DNA of 64,000 bases from Lineus longissimus (GCF_910592395.1 NC_088308.1:28411501-28475500), one strand, 5' to 3'. Counted from the stretch's first letter, positions 47,202 through 60,535 are shown. The notes: generated by a model not told the origin, from the letters alone. Translations and numbers: made by a program.

Positions 47202-49569
47202 ATGGATTCGATGAACTTATCCCTCGTCCAAAACAGTCCAGCAGGGCTTCAGCCGACCAGTGTTGCAGTCAACTCCAAGATACTGTTCGACCCCATTTGG
47301 GAGTCAATTCTCTACCTGACATCCATGTTCATATGGATAATACCCGTCGTCATCGGAGTTCCGGGAAACATTTTCTCCCTGATCGTTACGTCATCGAAGG
47401 AGAACCGCCACCTATCGACGTGTTATTACATGAGCATGCTAGCCATTGCTGACACGATTTATCTCCTGACGGAGACGTTGGTGTATGTGGTGATGGGAAA
47501 TGTACGCCTGGGAGATCGAGACCACAGAGTGAAGGAAGTAGTTTATCAGTAGGTACACTTTGTGTCCTATGATTATCTGGTTGGTGGTGGGAAAACTAAG
47601 GCAATTTTTACTTTATACACTAACAATCTTATAGACTTTAAAAAAACATGCTACCTGACCAGTAATAAGTACATAAGTTAGACCACATGCCCGGTGTAGC
47701 TACAAATCGCTATGACTGAAGTGATTGTAGGGACACATATTCCTCCCAGAACCATTCGTTAGAGCAACTGTAAAGCTCTTCCAACGTGTCTCTCCACGAC
47801 ATGACCAGTGTAAAAGATTGAAACACCTTAGGTTGAACATCTCCCCGGGGAACAACAAATGATTCTGTCGGTAATGCTATATACAGAATCATATACATGT
47901 ATACTGTAATCCGTCAGAATTTATAACGGCCGGGCACTTTTTTCCAGAGGGACATTTTCGACTACTACACCGGCGCAACCTTGTCACAACTACACTTTTT
48001 GCGCTGCGAAACCGTTCAACGGAATGATGTGTGGCACTGATGGGCTTCTATAGACGCCCGTGGTTGCAGTGACACGAAGCTCGTTGCTCGCACTTTGAAG
48101 GGTTCGGGTCTTTGGCGTTCGTCTTTCTATGACTTCGGTATTACATAGCAGCGCACTCGCGGCTGCTTTTCCGACTTGGCATAGGCTATATGAAAGAAGC
48201 AGTGACATGTCGGCGATGCAAGCAGTGGTCTTCTTACACCAAGAACAATTTTCAAACCTTATTTTAACGTATTGAGCATTTTGTTTGGAATGGGACATGG
48301 AAGAAGACCTTGTGTTAGACCGCCAACAGGTCGAATAAACTATACAATGTGGACCATGTTACATGTATGTATTTTCAGGTTTATGTGGTACGTGGTGCAT
48401 ACCCCCGCCATCCTGTCTGGTTTATTCCTAGCAGAGATGTCCCTGGACAGGCTTATTGCTGTGAGGTACCCACTGAAAGCGGTCACTCTGTGTACCAGGA
48501 ATAGAGCGAAGGTGACCTGCCTTGTCACAGGGATACTTACTGTCATTGCCGAGCTTCACTTTTTCCTCTCATTCAAGTATTTCGAGGATCCAAATACAGG
48601 TACTAATGTCACTGGTTCTTCTTTAATTTAATTTCTCAAATTGAACAAGAATGGCGCACATTAGCTGGCTAACTTCAATTCATATTATCACAGTCATTAG
48701 GATAAATATGATAATGCGGTTCGCTTTACCCCGGGGAAATGTCTACACATGACTTAGTGTTATTATTACAAGTCAATGAGAAATCATGCCAACTCAGTGA
48801 AGTTGATTCTTAAATAGTCGTGAAATTCGCATTCATATCAAACGGAAGCTGAGTGTGCGATGATGCAGACATCCAGTAACAGAAAAAAGGAACTCAAAAT
48901 TTGGTTCGACGATGAAATCAAGTTTTAAGTTCTTATTCCTGTTACTGGCTATATATACTTATCCCATGGGTGCATGGACATTTTGTCTATCTACCAGGGA
49001 ACACCATGTTGAAAGTATCAGTCCCAGCATCATTTGCCCTGGAGATGCTAGCGGTCGTGTTCCAAATGGCAGTAGGAACCATCATCCCCTTCATCATCAT
49101 CATCATCAGCAACGCCATGATCATCGTCACTGTCCGGAAAGCCTCGGCCAAACGAAAGCACTTATCCAGCCAATCACGAAGCCAGGAAGTAGATACTGCG
49201 TACCTAACGCGCATGCTCGTTCTTGTCGTCTTGGCGTATCTTTTCACTTCGATCCCTTTCAGAATGTATGAAGTTATAATGGAAATACCAGAAGTGAAGG
49301 AAATCTATGATTTAAATAATAAATATTGGTACGTACGTTTTTATGCTCAGTACTACTTGGCGCTAAATCTTTGGAACTACAACGGTGCCTTGAACTTCTA
49401 TCTTTACTGTATAGGGGGCGGTAAAAAATATAGAGGGCAGGTAAAGAGAATTTTGACATCAGTGTTATGCTCAGCAGCCATAAAAAAAGATGTGATAAGG
49501 ACCCATTCCCCAGAACCCTCAAAGATTGGTGCAGCTCACATAGGGGCCAAGCGATTGGCTGCCGTTTGA
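47202..49569 (+). CDS. Class A (rhodopsin-like) GPCR, probable neuropeptide-type orphan
   Basis: Three exons, 47202-47548, 48379-48599 and 48998-49569, join in frame to 379 aa. The first ATG opens an N-terminus with an N-glycosylation site (NLS). TM1 has the PGN motif (VIGVPGNIFSLIV); TM2 has MLAIADTIYLL with the conserved Asp. TM3 ends MSLDRLIAVRYPL, a DRL variant of DRY followed by the usual AV-x-YP. TM4 is VTCLVTGILTVIAEL. TM5 (TIIPFIIIIISNAMIIV) keeps the conserved Pro. TM6 is MLVLVVLAYLFTSIPF, and TM7 (NLWNYNGALNFYLYCIGG) has LNFYLY in place of NPxxY, followed by a basic helix 8. This pattern is typical of lineage-expanded invertebrate peptide-receptor-like orphans related to FMRFamide receptors. 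The ligand cannot be named. Confidence 0.9.
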
Positions 49570-49865
49570 GTCGCGCGATGCAGTGAGCGACATATATGCA
49601 TTGCGAACCGCTTCGTCGACGCGAATCGCAGAAACATTCATCTTCTACATGTACGCTGATGGTAATACTTTTGTAATGATTCAACTTCCGTCGCCACGAA
49701 GCACTGATGCTGCCTCGAAAAAATTGGCTCATCGCATTAATTTGTTTGTCAAGGTCCAGAAATTAATATTATCAAGGGTATTTTAGTGAGGTCAGAGTTC
49801 TTAGCAGAGACGACAAGCATGGTGAGGACGACGCTCCCAATACACGTCCCACGTTGCGAATAGTA

Positions 49866-49953
49866 GAATTTGTATCTGCGATTTCGAATTTGTATCCACG
49901 ATTTCGAATTTGTGTATGCGATTTCGAATTCCTATCTGCGCATTCGAATTTGA
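49866..49953. repeat. 20-bp tandem repeat, just over four copies
   Basis: Units of the type 'gaatttgtatctgcgatttc' repeat four times with a few changes, followed by a partial fifth. It is 300 bp past the GPCR stop codon. Confidence 0.9.
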
Positions 49954-51597
49954 ATAACATTGACAAGGACAGGCTACTGATCACACGTCCTCCTACTGAC
50001 AACTGATCATCAGAAAATAGATCGCCGTACACGATTAATGATTCCAAGTTTCTATGAAGACGTGGGGCCGGTTGATATAGGACGCAAACCAGCGTTCCCA
50101 ATCTGCAATAACAAGGGATTAATGGGGATATGCGGTTATAAAGGCAGATCATCATTTCTATCGTACGACGTGCCATCTCAGTTGTTGAACTCCCCAAGTG
50201 ACACCAGGGAAGCCAAAGCTTGTTAACACCGGCTCCTTGTCATCGGCCAAATCAGCAGCACGATGAACTATTGCGACAATTTGGTTCGTATCAATACCAC
50301 AAAATCGATCAAAAACACTGATTCGCAGCTAGCTAACAGGTTATGACAGTAATGCATATCTCACCGTAACTCAAAATGTGCAAATCTACACGTAGCCCGT
50401 TATCGCCCTTACATGACTAAGGATCTCAATTATGTCACACGTCAGCTGCTCATGAGAATATATCTTAGTCGCCAGGAATTCAAGGCGGGTCATAGTATAA
50501 GCACCACATGCGTCGGCAGGCGTGGCCCTTATTTTGTTATCAGACAGAGTGATTATCTGGGATTAGGTATTGTGACACTTCGACTTCGTGGAACAAAGCT
50601 GGGGAGCAAAGCCGGGTGAATTACCAAAGGAACTCATTAGATATCTCGGGGCAAACTTGACATCTCTGTCCGATCATTAAGGATAAGATTTAGGCTTGTC
50701 CTTTCCCCTGACACTGGCCGCTAGGAAAGGGATCAGGTTCGGGATTATATTTCTGCAGAGTTACTTGGCAATATAGCACACTGGCGGCTTATTTGTGCCA
50801 AGTTTCGACCAGTGTTTTTAGAGGAATCGTGTATGTGTTCATAGTGAAGCCGAACAAGACAATGAATTCAAACGGCTCTCAACTGCAAGCCTTCACTATA
50901 ATTTGAGGACCGTTTGTCAGTCAGTTTGTGGTTCCCGGCACGACACCTCCCTGATCCAGACATTGGCCTGAACGCCATGAAACTTCACAAACTTGTCTAG
51001 TTTGACCTGGGAGTTTGACCCGATCGGGTAAAGTGCCACCAAACTACACCTCTAAACTGATTTCCACCAAACTTGATACGTTCAGCCAGGTTGATACCAG
51101 TGCGTTACCAAAGGGGTCCATACGTCATATGGTCCAAGGGCCAATTACACGCATGGACTGGTGACCTCATACATGTCTAGTGGGCCGCATACGAACTCGA
51201 ATGGGTGGTACCGTTTGCCTTGTCGCAACTACGATAATAAGAATGATTCATGGCCCTACATGATAAATAAATAAATAACAATATGTCTTTCCTCAACGAC
51301 GAAAGTCGAAACGCGTAAAAACAAAATCGCTTTATCCTCACAAAACACATTTTGTGTAAATCATATATATCGAGGGAGAATTCATGCGGTGATTCCTTCA
51401 GTGTATTGGACCTCCCAAGGGCGTTCCTTAAATCCTCACGTCTTAACTCTGAAATCCAGTCCATGTTTTCATAACTAATTCTCTATTGAATGTTTCAATA
51501 AAACCGTACGTAACATGGTCGAAACCTTCCAAGGCAGTAAAGTATATGCCTCATTTGTTTGTGGGAAAATATATATTGTGACTAAGATTATGTAAGC

Positions 51598-51606
51598 TTA
51601 TAATAT
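51598..51606 (+). promoter_or_regulatory. Candidate TATA box of C-type lectin gene
   Basis: TTATAATAT about 80-87 bp upstream of the lectin start codon, followed by sequence that allows a 5' UTR of about 55 nt. Confidence 0.4.
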
Positions 51607-51684
51607 GGGCTGGGCGAGAATTTAAACGAGGGCGTCAACTCGCATGTTTCGATTCACTCTAGCCAAAGGTAGCGAACAACAAAG

Positions 51685-54600
51685 ATGGAGTCGTGTCGCA
51701 GAATGTTGGTGCTCGCTGTTTGGGGTTTCTTAGTTTCGACGGTAAGTCATTTCCATTATTTTCGTTTCCATCGGACATCCGTTTTCATCACAAGGAATCC
51801 TAGATTCCTTAATGTTTTGCTCAAATGCTGCATCTTATGTTCCATCCTTATATTATCGCCTTTGACTAGTTAATAGCTTTCCCGGCCCAGCCATATTTCG
51901 CCGTTATTTCTTTCTTATGAATACATGTAGGCTTTAACTGGCCACTAAAAGCGCGTTTGATTCAGGAAATGCTATGATTTCGTTGGGCTTTGGCGTCGTT
52001 CTTTGATGGCGTTTGTAACTGACTATGGTCCCGCCCATCTGCATCAGCTTGGCGTATATTGGAGCTAGTTTTTATTAAAATCTGAAATGTCGTATGATAG
52101 AGTGTCTGGGAACAAATTATGTTTGGCTCTGTTAATCACTGAGGTATTTACACTGGAAGATGGGAAGCCCGCACAAGTCAAACACATGCGCAATAACAGT
52201 AACTGGCCAAATGATTCCGCGCGTCCATAAATGTCGGGTCCACTCTGCCAGATACTCGCACTCGGCTAAAAATGTTGCGCCTGTGATGCGATTGAGAAAG
52301 CTTCGTACAAATACCGCCAACAACATGTGGCTAGTTTGTCTGCTATAAATATACTCATGGCAATAAATCCAATAAGGTTAGGTTTTCAAGTCACGCCCTG
52401 CTTATCTGGAGATTTGAACAGGGATATGCATTAACCAACATTTAAACCCCTATCACAATATGCCTCCGCGTGGTTAAACGACATTAAGCCACAACAGTGG
52501 CATAACAATGAGAACACAAGGTTCGAAAGCCTAACAAAGCTAGCATTCATGCTAACGCCCGGATAAAACATACAATGTGTGTAAAAATGATAAACCTCGC
52601 GAGCACATACAAACTATCCAATCGGTTTCATCTTAGAGTAAGATTGAACTGGTGACGATGAATTTGATTTGACCTTTGAAGTTAAAACTTTTTTAAAACT
52701 TGTCAAAGCAACACTCTCCCGTACAGAAATACTCCGAAGAAATTGTCCCGACATCCCATGTGTCATGCAATGCCCGCAATGACCGTCAGTGGTACTAAGA
52801 CTGGCTTAAGAAGGATGTATCTTGCAACTGTCCCCTTTGGTCAGTGATACTAGATTAGTGGTAGTCTACTGTAGTTTCGACATGCTCGTTCCTTGTCTGT
52901 TTTTTCATGGTAGTTCATGTTTCTACATTATATAATCATTATCAACAACGTCAATTCTGTTTCTCATTATTTTCAGGCACTTGCCGCAGTTCGTAAGTAA
53001 ATTTCAAGCAAAATATTCCAGTGCAGCACTTTTGATAGTGTTTTTCTTCAAACATGACAAATGCTTTGCCAATGAGATTGCTGATGAGGACTGATTGTAG
53101 TAGACTGTGCATCGTAAATATGACAAGGAATGTCATAAAACAACAGCTTGCCACTGGGCCTGATATCCTGACTTTTCGTCCCTAGAACGAAACCAGGAAT
53201 TTTGACATAGTTACAGGGTAAGACCGATCAAGCCTTGGGTAAAATTCTACTGCAAGCCCACTTTTCCTATACTAGACGCTGACAATCATAACCACAGGCC
53301 ATTGTTTAACTCACGTTAACCCGAGTAAATCTCTTGCAGAATGCCCTGCCGGATGGACGACCTACGTTGCCGGTAGTCGATGCTACCAGTACGTCGAGTC
53401 ATCGGTTGACTTCGCCACTGCCGAAAACTCATGTGCTGCGAATGGCGGCCAACTTGCCAGTGTGACCAGCCAGGAGGAGCATGACTTTATCCTCTCTGAT
53501 ATCTGGTAAGTATTCGAAAGCGCACATGTAGTTGCAGGTCAAGTGGAGTAGGAAGAAGGGCATGTTCCATACACTCATTCCAATGTACCAATCGATGAAC
53601 TTGGCCAGCTAGATGAAGCAGGATGGCATTTCGCCTTTCATTCTTTGTATTGTGAGATTTGCCTCTCCTTCCAGGCCATCCGTCACCAATGACTACGTCT
53701 ACCTAGGAGCCGACGACAAGGCTGTCGAAGGGACATGGGTATGGAAGGACGGGTCCGTTTGGTCTTTCGATAGGTGGGGCGTGTGGAATAGGCAGCAGCT
53801 TCCCGTTCATGGTAATGTCCACAACTGCCTCACCATGACCAAGGTCACTGACATCAACGGAGACTGGTATGACTTCCTCTGCACTAACACCGCCCACTTC
53901 CTTTGCGAACAAGGTAAATTCACAAAGCTTATTTCACACACGACGTGATTGTCATTTACGGCAATTCAAAATCCTATTGGTACTGACAAGGGAATAACCG
54001 TTGCAATAAAGATAATGATAATAGGCAACCATTTCTCACTTTCAAGACCTTCAAGTGCACGTGCTAGATATGAGCATCTCCTTGATACCGGGAGTGCCCC
54101 TAAGGGATCTACGTGTCAGCAACTGTAATGTACTCTAAGTTGGTCGCCGTGTAATATTCTAGTGAGCGCTTTATAATCATCTATATAAAACGGCTATTGC
54201 AACCGAAAGCTGTAAACTGTTGCCTCATTGATTCCCACAGCCGCTACTAATGTTGCCTTCACCTGCGATGCCAATGATGGCCGCAACTGGCAACTCTTGA
54301 CCGACAAGTGCTACTTCTTGGTCCGCGGCATGAAGAACTGGCAAAGAGCTGAGACCAACTGCCAGAGGATGGGAGCACAACTGGCCAGCATCCACGATCA
54401 GACTGTCAATGACTTCTTCACCACAACCTGGGTGTAAGTACATTCGTATAGGTTCACCACTGCCATCTTCTTTCATTTTTCGCCGGCGGGGCCGGTTTTA
54501 CGGACAATGCTTTGGTAATTTACACCACGTTGCCCACGGACAGTTTTATGCGAAATGTGCCACGCGTAAACGCAACGTGGAGGAGTCTTCCTGCAGTGAA

Positions 54601-55117
54601 GACTGTCTTTCTCCTACCGTTTTTGTATGTCTGGGGAGCAGGATGTAGTGGTGAGAGTGCCGAAATGATAATTGAAAACCTTCATAGCTTAAAACCCCTT
54701 CCGATCCACTCGGTTCTTTCCACCAAAACGTTAGCGTTCCAAGGTTTCGAATAAGCTTAGTAACTTAGTAACCTCCCCGGACAACCCCGCGATGTCGAAG
54801 CGATTTAGGCAGTTATCTCTCAACGAAATACGCTATACGTCACACAACTTTGAAACTCTTTCTCCAGGCAACGTTATGGCCGCGGCATGTGGGTAGGATT
54901 GAACGACCGCTCCGTCGACGGTACCTTCATGTGGAATGATGGCACCACCAACAACTTCCAGAACTGGGCAGTCATCAAAGGCGTACAACAACCCGAGAAC
55001 ACGAATCTGAAGAACTGCGTTGGCCTGGCATCTCCGGCCAAGGGTGCAGCTGGACAGTGGAACGACTACAAGTGTACCATGAAGGAATGGTCCATCTGTC
55101 AAAGAGATGCTGTTTAA
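51685..55117 (+). CDS. Secreted protein with two C-type lectin domains
   Basis: Six exons: 51685-51741, 52977-52992 (16 nt), 53340-53505, 53675-53913, 54241-54433 and 54868-55117, giving 306 aa. Exons 1-2 encode a signal peptide (MLVLAVWGFLVSTALAA). CTLD1 (about 26-158) has CPAGWTTYVAGSRCYQYV, WVWKDGS and GDWYDFLC. CTLD2 (about 168-302) has DGRNWQLLTDKCYFL, AQLASIHD, MWVGLNDRSVDGTFMWNDG, QQPEN (264-268) and GQWNDYKC (286-293). The cysteine framework is present in both. CTLD2 keeps a QxP-type loop and the WND triplet that together bind Ca2+ and sugar in the family. CTLD1 has WYD and no recognisable EPN/QPD loop, so it may not bind sugar through calcium. Each domain is split at the same place (near the end of the first half), indicating a tandem exon-pair duplication. 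Likely a soluble recognition or immune lectin; ligand not predictable. Confidence 0.93.
51742..52976 (+). other. First intron of the lectin gene
   Basis: Donor ACGGTAAGTC and acceptor TTTTCAG flank 1.2 kb between the signal-peptide exon and a 16-nt micro-exon-like exon 2. No other gene is seen. Confidence 0.85.
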
Positions 55118-55150
55118 GATGAACACTCCATGCTCTTGATAACACAGGCT

Positions 55151-55272
55151 ATTCATCGTTTTTCAGGCGTGGCCGCCATCTTGTTTGGGGGATTAATCTG
55201 GCAGAATTTAGTCTGCCTTTAATATTTCTAACAAGATGGCGTCGAGATGTTATGGTTGAGGAAACGATGAAT
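55151..55272. mobile_element. Small inverted-repeat element (MITE) in lectin 3' region
   Basis: ATTCATCGTTT at 55,151-55,161 is matched by its reverse complement at 55,262-55,272. Inside, CGCCATCTTGTT at 55,174-55,185 is matched by its reverse complement at 55,230-55,241. The nested arms and total size of 122 bp fit a non-autonomous DNA element, inserted 34 bp past the lectin stop codon. Confidence 0.65.
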
Positions 55273-55405
55273 GCAAGGCATTATTTAGCAATTTGAATAT
55301 ATGTTTGTTGGAAATATTGTAACATCAATGCTAGAGAGAGATACACGTCACCCGATATGTTGACATAAGGGAAATCTAATAATGAATCCATCTGTTAATG
55401 AGTTG

Positions 55406-55411
55406 ATTAAA
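55406..55411 (+). promoter_or_regulatory. Candidate polyadenylation signal of lectin gene
   Basis: ATTAAA 290 bp past the lectin stop codon. An AATAAA near 55,669 is an alternative. If either is used, the small element at 55,151 would be part of the 3' UTR. Confidence 0.35.
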
Positions 55412-58251
55412 GATTGACGAGTCAATGCATGATGCAACTGTTCTCACTTTCATAGAAAGCGATGGAATTGGCTTGGCGGATATTCATCACGAAGAATGTT
55501 AATGGTGTACATTTTATCTCAATCGCATGTATTAGTGGATTTACAACATTATTGTACATGTATATCATCAATTTATTACTTTTCACCGAGATGTGTAGTG
55601 AGTTTTAAAATTTCTAACCCGTTGATGGGATACCTAGAAAATATCAGATTGTGATATATATTTTAGAAATAAACTACTTATAGTACAATTCACGATACAT
55701 TTTAATTCTTTGAGGCAACCCGAGTAGCTTTCGACATCAGTTGCCGTAGCAACCAGCCGAACCGAAAAAAGTACATACCATATCCCAACTAAAATTCGCC
55801 TTTTAATCTCATAAAAAATGATCAGCTTTTTCAATATGGCAATGTTTTTTAACACTCCGCACGTTTTTGGACGCGTTCATCTTGAACTGCTGATATGACG
55901 CTTTTATTATTCATGCTGCTTGCTTCTTGGAGCGCTTGTGATCCGTGCGATGGTGGTGTAGGTACCAACAGTCTAACACCACAATCACGGAAGAGATGGG
56001 ACGAGGTGGCAACACATCTCTGCTGATGAAAAGTGCAAGAAAATAATGAAATATCATTGATACTTGACCACTAACTCGCCCTGATGAACATGCCAAGAAA
56101 AACTGTCGGTGTTTTGGGAGATTTGAACACCAACATCGCGTGCAGACGATGCCTGGATGTGGATAGTGTTTGGCTGTACTTCGGACAGCGGGCTAGAGGA
56201 GCAGTCAGTAATCAAGGCATGTTCCGTCCTCACGAATGTATACTCTTTGTTCAACATTGTACCTTTTCTCTCATCGTTCTGCTATCATTATTCAATAACC
56301 CTCATAAACCCAAGGCAATCTCCTGTTCCGATTCTAATTTCACCAGTATAGACTGGGAGACTGTTTGAGGTTGTCGGAGAAGCATTGCAGGCAATTAATT
56401 ATCATTTCATCATACACTTCGCTTCCCAAATGGGATTCTATTGACGTACTTAACATTTTAACTGTCTTGTAGATATGGAAGGATCCTTCATTTGTACATT
56501 TATGAAAGGCAAACTACGCTTTAATCAGCAAGACTTCCGCTTCGAGTATTCGTATTATACATCAGTATACCGTGCATTTTGTCAAGTAATTGACTTTAGA
56601 ATCAACTTCAAAACAAAGACATGATCAGCTACGTGTCTTTGATCGTCAAATGGTAATGATAATGACAAATAGACATCAAATGTAAGCTTGGGTAACTAAG
56701 ATTTTCGAGTGCGGGATCGAGGAGACCATATTGGTGATGTTTCGCTATTCTGTGCTAAGGAACAATCGTTGGTCCAACCATAACCTTTCTTCAGTTTTGC
56801 ATGACTGAAGGAGTCCATTTCGTAACGGTCAGAACGGCCTAAGAGAATGCCATATCCCCGCCAATTGTACCTGGTAGATCAGGAGGAATGATATGACCAT
56901 GAACAGTAGCTTATGTCTTATCTAGGTCAAAGTAGCCTTCTCATCATTTCTTGATAATGAGTTGGACCATCCAGCCCCATTCAACGTGCTTCCAGCATCC
57001 GCACAACTATTCAGGCAGTCATTGGAAGACTATAATACCTTTATCTCTCTGATTGCACAGGAGTGGATACGATCCAAGGACGCACAATCCGAACCAGATC
57101 ATTCCCCCATGAGGCCCATCACTGTTAGCTCAATCATCTATCGCTGTCACGCTAAATTCAGTTTGATATAAATATTTGCAAATGTGGAGAATGTCACATA
57201 AAATGTGTGATAAAATATTCAGGATTCCAAGAAATATTGGACCGAGTGTCGAGTGTACTAGGTCTGTTTTGCAATCATGGAAAGCTATGAGCGACGAAGC
57301 ACGAAATTTAATGCTAACGTAGACAAGGAAGTAGAATCACCCGAACTAGGAAGAGACATGGCTATCATCAGCTGACGAGGAGAGGGCAAATTACCATCTT
57401 CAGACTCCGCAGCAAGCACAACAAGATGCGGTACCATCTATTCCACAGGTGTCTTATCAAATAGGAGACCGAGCCATGTACTGCATGACTGCTCACTGCC
57501 ATTTACTGCATGAAGATCACAGAAAAAGAAATCTGGCTAAATGAAGTCATCCTACAAGACTAACTGGACGATAGGGCGGAAATGCAGAGTACTACCGAGT
57601 AAACACATCAAATACAATTGACTGTATAAGGAGTGAACGCGAAGAAGAATCCCAATTTGGGCTGAAGAGGGATTAGAGCAACAGTGTTATGAAGTGCTTC
57701 GAGAGACATGTTTCTGCTCTTGCCAATGTTTTTGTCTCGTTTCAGAAAAGATTCATATCCAAGTCTGACTTAATCCGTCAATCACTTATTGCCAATCAAT
57801 GAGAAATAGTTAATACCTGTAGAATCATCTTTCAACAGCAGTTTTGTAAGCAACAGCAGTGGTGTGGTGGTGAATACATCTTGTGAAAATCAATAGGCGC
57901 TTAATCTGAGAAAGGCCAAATACCCGGTTGATTGATTGGTTTCTTGCGCTCAATGCTGGATTGCTTCACATAAAAAACACCAATCAGAACACCAGAATAC
58001 TGGTCGTAATCAATTACCGACTGGGCAACCTGGTGTTATGACCATGATAGGTGACGAGGCTGACCTCAGGGCATTCATCACATAGCGCAAGCTGAAGAAT
58101 CCAGCCGTGAATAATTCTCCATTTACCCATCGGAGTTACTGAGTGATATCCCGGGAAAGAATGTCCCCCAGTACAACACTCCAATGCAGAACACTCTCCA
58201 CACACACAACAGGGTCCTCTGAGTGACTACCTCCTTACTGTATCTGCAGGC

Positions 58252-58628
58252 TTTCATTTAAAACGTGGTATTGCAAAGACAAATTGACCAAACTATTTGC
58301 ATCTTTAGAAGTAATGAACACTAACATGTCACTCTAATTTTCTCAGTTTATTATCAAGTTGGTCTCGAAATACATTCCAATAAATTTGGTTTTCCAATTT
58401 TGATGCTGTAACCTTTTCAGTTTAATTTGATAGTTTGATATCAATCTCATTGAAATCTCAAATTTGATATCCCAAATCAGAAGGCATTTTGAGAAATTTA
58501 AGAATGTATTTTGAGACCAAACTGATGATAAACCGAAAGAAATTAAAGTGATATGTTGACGTTGCTTAGTTTTAAAGATACAAATAGTTTGGTCAATTTG
58601 TCTTTGCAATACATCTTTTTAAATGAAA
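58252..58628. mobile_element. 377-bp foldback (long inverted repeat) element
   Basis: The ends TTTCATTTAAAA (58,252-58,263) and TTTTAAATGAAA (58,617-58,628) are exact reverse complements. Just inside, 'gtattgcaaagacaaattga' matches the complement near the right end without mismatch. The pairing continues with about 80% identity through at least 125 bp of each arm (for example TTGGTCTCGAAATACATTC against TTGGTCTCAAAATACATTC). No coding capacity. Its RNA would fold into one long hairpin. Confidence 0.85.
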
Positions 58629-60535
58629 TCCTTTCCAAATGAGTAGCACTGATCTCCGGAACCTCGATGTGTACCCGACGCTAAGTGTACCCTATGGCAG
58701 GTCGGAGCCACCATAGCCATTCTTCAAAGCAGACATTTCGCCTCATCACACGACTACTATCACTGCGCCGGAGTATGGCATGCATTTAAACAGTAATGGC
58801 CATGTGTGCCCGGGATGTGACATTATTGCGCCCGGTACCCATTAGGCAAATTGATTTGACCAGGATCGAATAAAATTTATCTCAACAAGAAGACATCACT
58901 GTCCGCCAAAAGCTGCTTTTTATGAGCACGTCCAGAAACTATAAACATAAACAAATCAGTTCCTGACTACAATAGACCTGAGGAGATGAAAGTCGGATGA
59001 CGTTCATCGTTGTTCTTATCGCGACAGAGGGACATGCATCAATCTAGGCGGATCGTCAGGGACCATCGTTTACTCAGAACTCTGTCTGCAAAGAAGGCCT
59101 CTAAGCCAACAATCAGGTTACATTGCCTTTGCAAAGCTATTATATGGCCATACCATCAACTGTTTTGTTGAATATTGCCTCTTGTCTACATAAGAAGACG
59201 CGTCACATGAAAATTAGCAATTACTCAAGGCGAAGTTTCCAGGAATGCAACTACCCTGAAATGTACATGTATCCTCATCCACCTCAACCTCCTCAACCTC
59301 AAAGCGGATTAAGATTTTAAGCTGATATGCTAAAAGCGGTATTTTGACATTTCCAGTGATTCCATTCCATACATGTACCTGTGAGGGAATGCGATTTAGT
59401 ATTCGTGGCACTTGTCAAATCCAATCGATCCTGTTCCGTCCTTCCGTTCGCAGCAGTGTTGCTTTGCTTAAGATTATGCATGATTATAGTATTCAATCAG
59501 TCTACGTCAAGGCGATCTGCCCTGGTGATTCTCAAATCAAATTCACAAAGCTTTGGTTGTCAATCTCAATTTTCATTTCTCTTTCTTCTCTGTTCTCGAT
59601 CAAACATCGATGTACTTGTTTTAATCTGCCTGATTATTTACATAGAAGTGACGATGATTCGTGAATGTCATGTCATGGAATCTGCGGTGAAAGAGAAGGG
59701 GCAACTCTGAGGAACAAATGTACTATCAAGGTGGAGTTGAAACAGGGCTCGTTGGATGAACAAACCAAGCCTAACAAAAACTAGGCCTAACCGATGCAAG
59801 CAGATAATGTCAACTTTTCAAGTGCAATATAATGTGGACGCGTATTTCAATTCAAAATAAGTTAACTAAGGATCTCTCAACGCTCGCCATTGGCTTAAAC
59901 TACGCATGTTCCTGATCGCTGTGATAGCTCTACCTGGTGGTTCAGGCGCAAAGCGATGTCCGTCTCCATTCTCGTTTTAATTCTATAAAGGAAATAGCGT
60001 TCAGCAACAATCACATTTAACGATTTGATTAAAATTGAGTCGACAGATTTATAATGCAATGAATACGTGCAAGCGGAACGTTTCGGTAATTAATTGAAGA
60101 TATAAATTTGAGAGCTTAAAAATTATAGTTTTAAAAACGTCGTTACACCCAATGTTGGTGGTACACCTAGAAATTGTTTGTCTTATTTGTCACAAATGGT
60201 GATTCAATCATGGTACTAAGCATAATTATGATCAACATGTACTAACAGTATCAACATTCATGTACAATATAACAAACGACATAGTCTACTGAAAGCCTTA
60301 TTCCATTAGAAGACATGCGAATCTCTTGTCCATTGGGATGATGAGCCGGAATATGACATCGGATGCTGTCAAATAAAGACTGCTTACAAATGAAATAGAG
60401 AACACCACGGTTTAAGGCTTTGTCCATGTTTGCAGAGTCATCTTTGATGGCCTATACTGAAGACATTTGGAGAATCAAAATCAATCTTACCTGTCTATCT
60501 CAGGATGACTAACCGTATCTGCTAATATTCAGTTG

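Larger units (their letters stand above)
49570..51684. other. Spacer between GPCR and lectin gene
   Basis: No gene recognised. It contains the 20-bp tandem repeat at 49,866-49,953. The lectin promoter is at the right-hand end. Confidence 0.5.
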
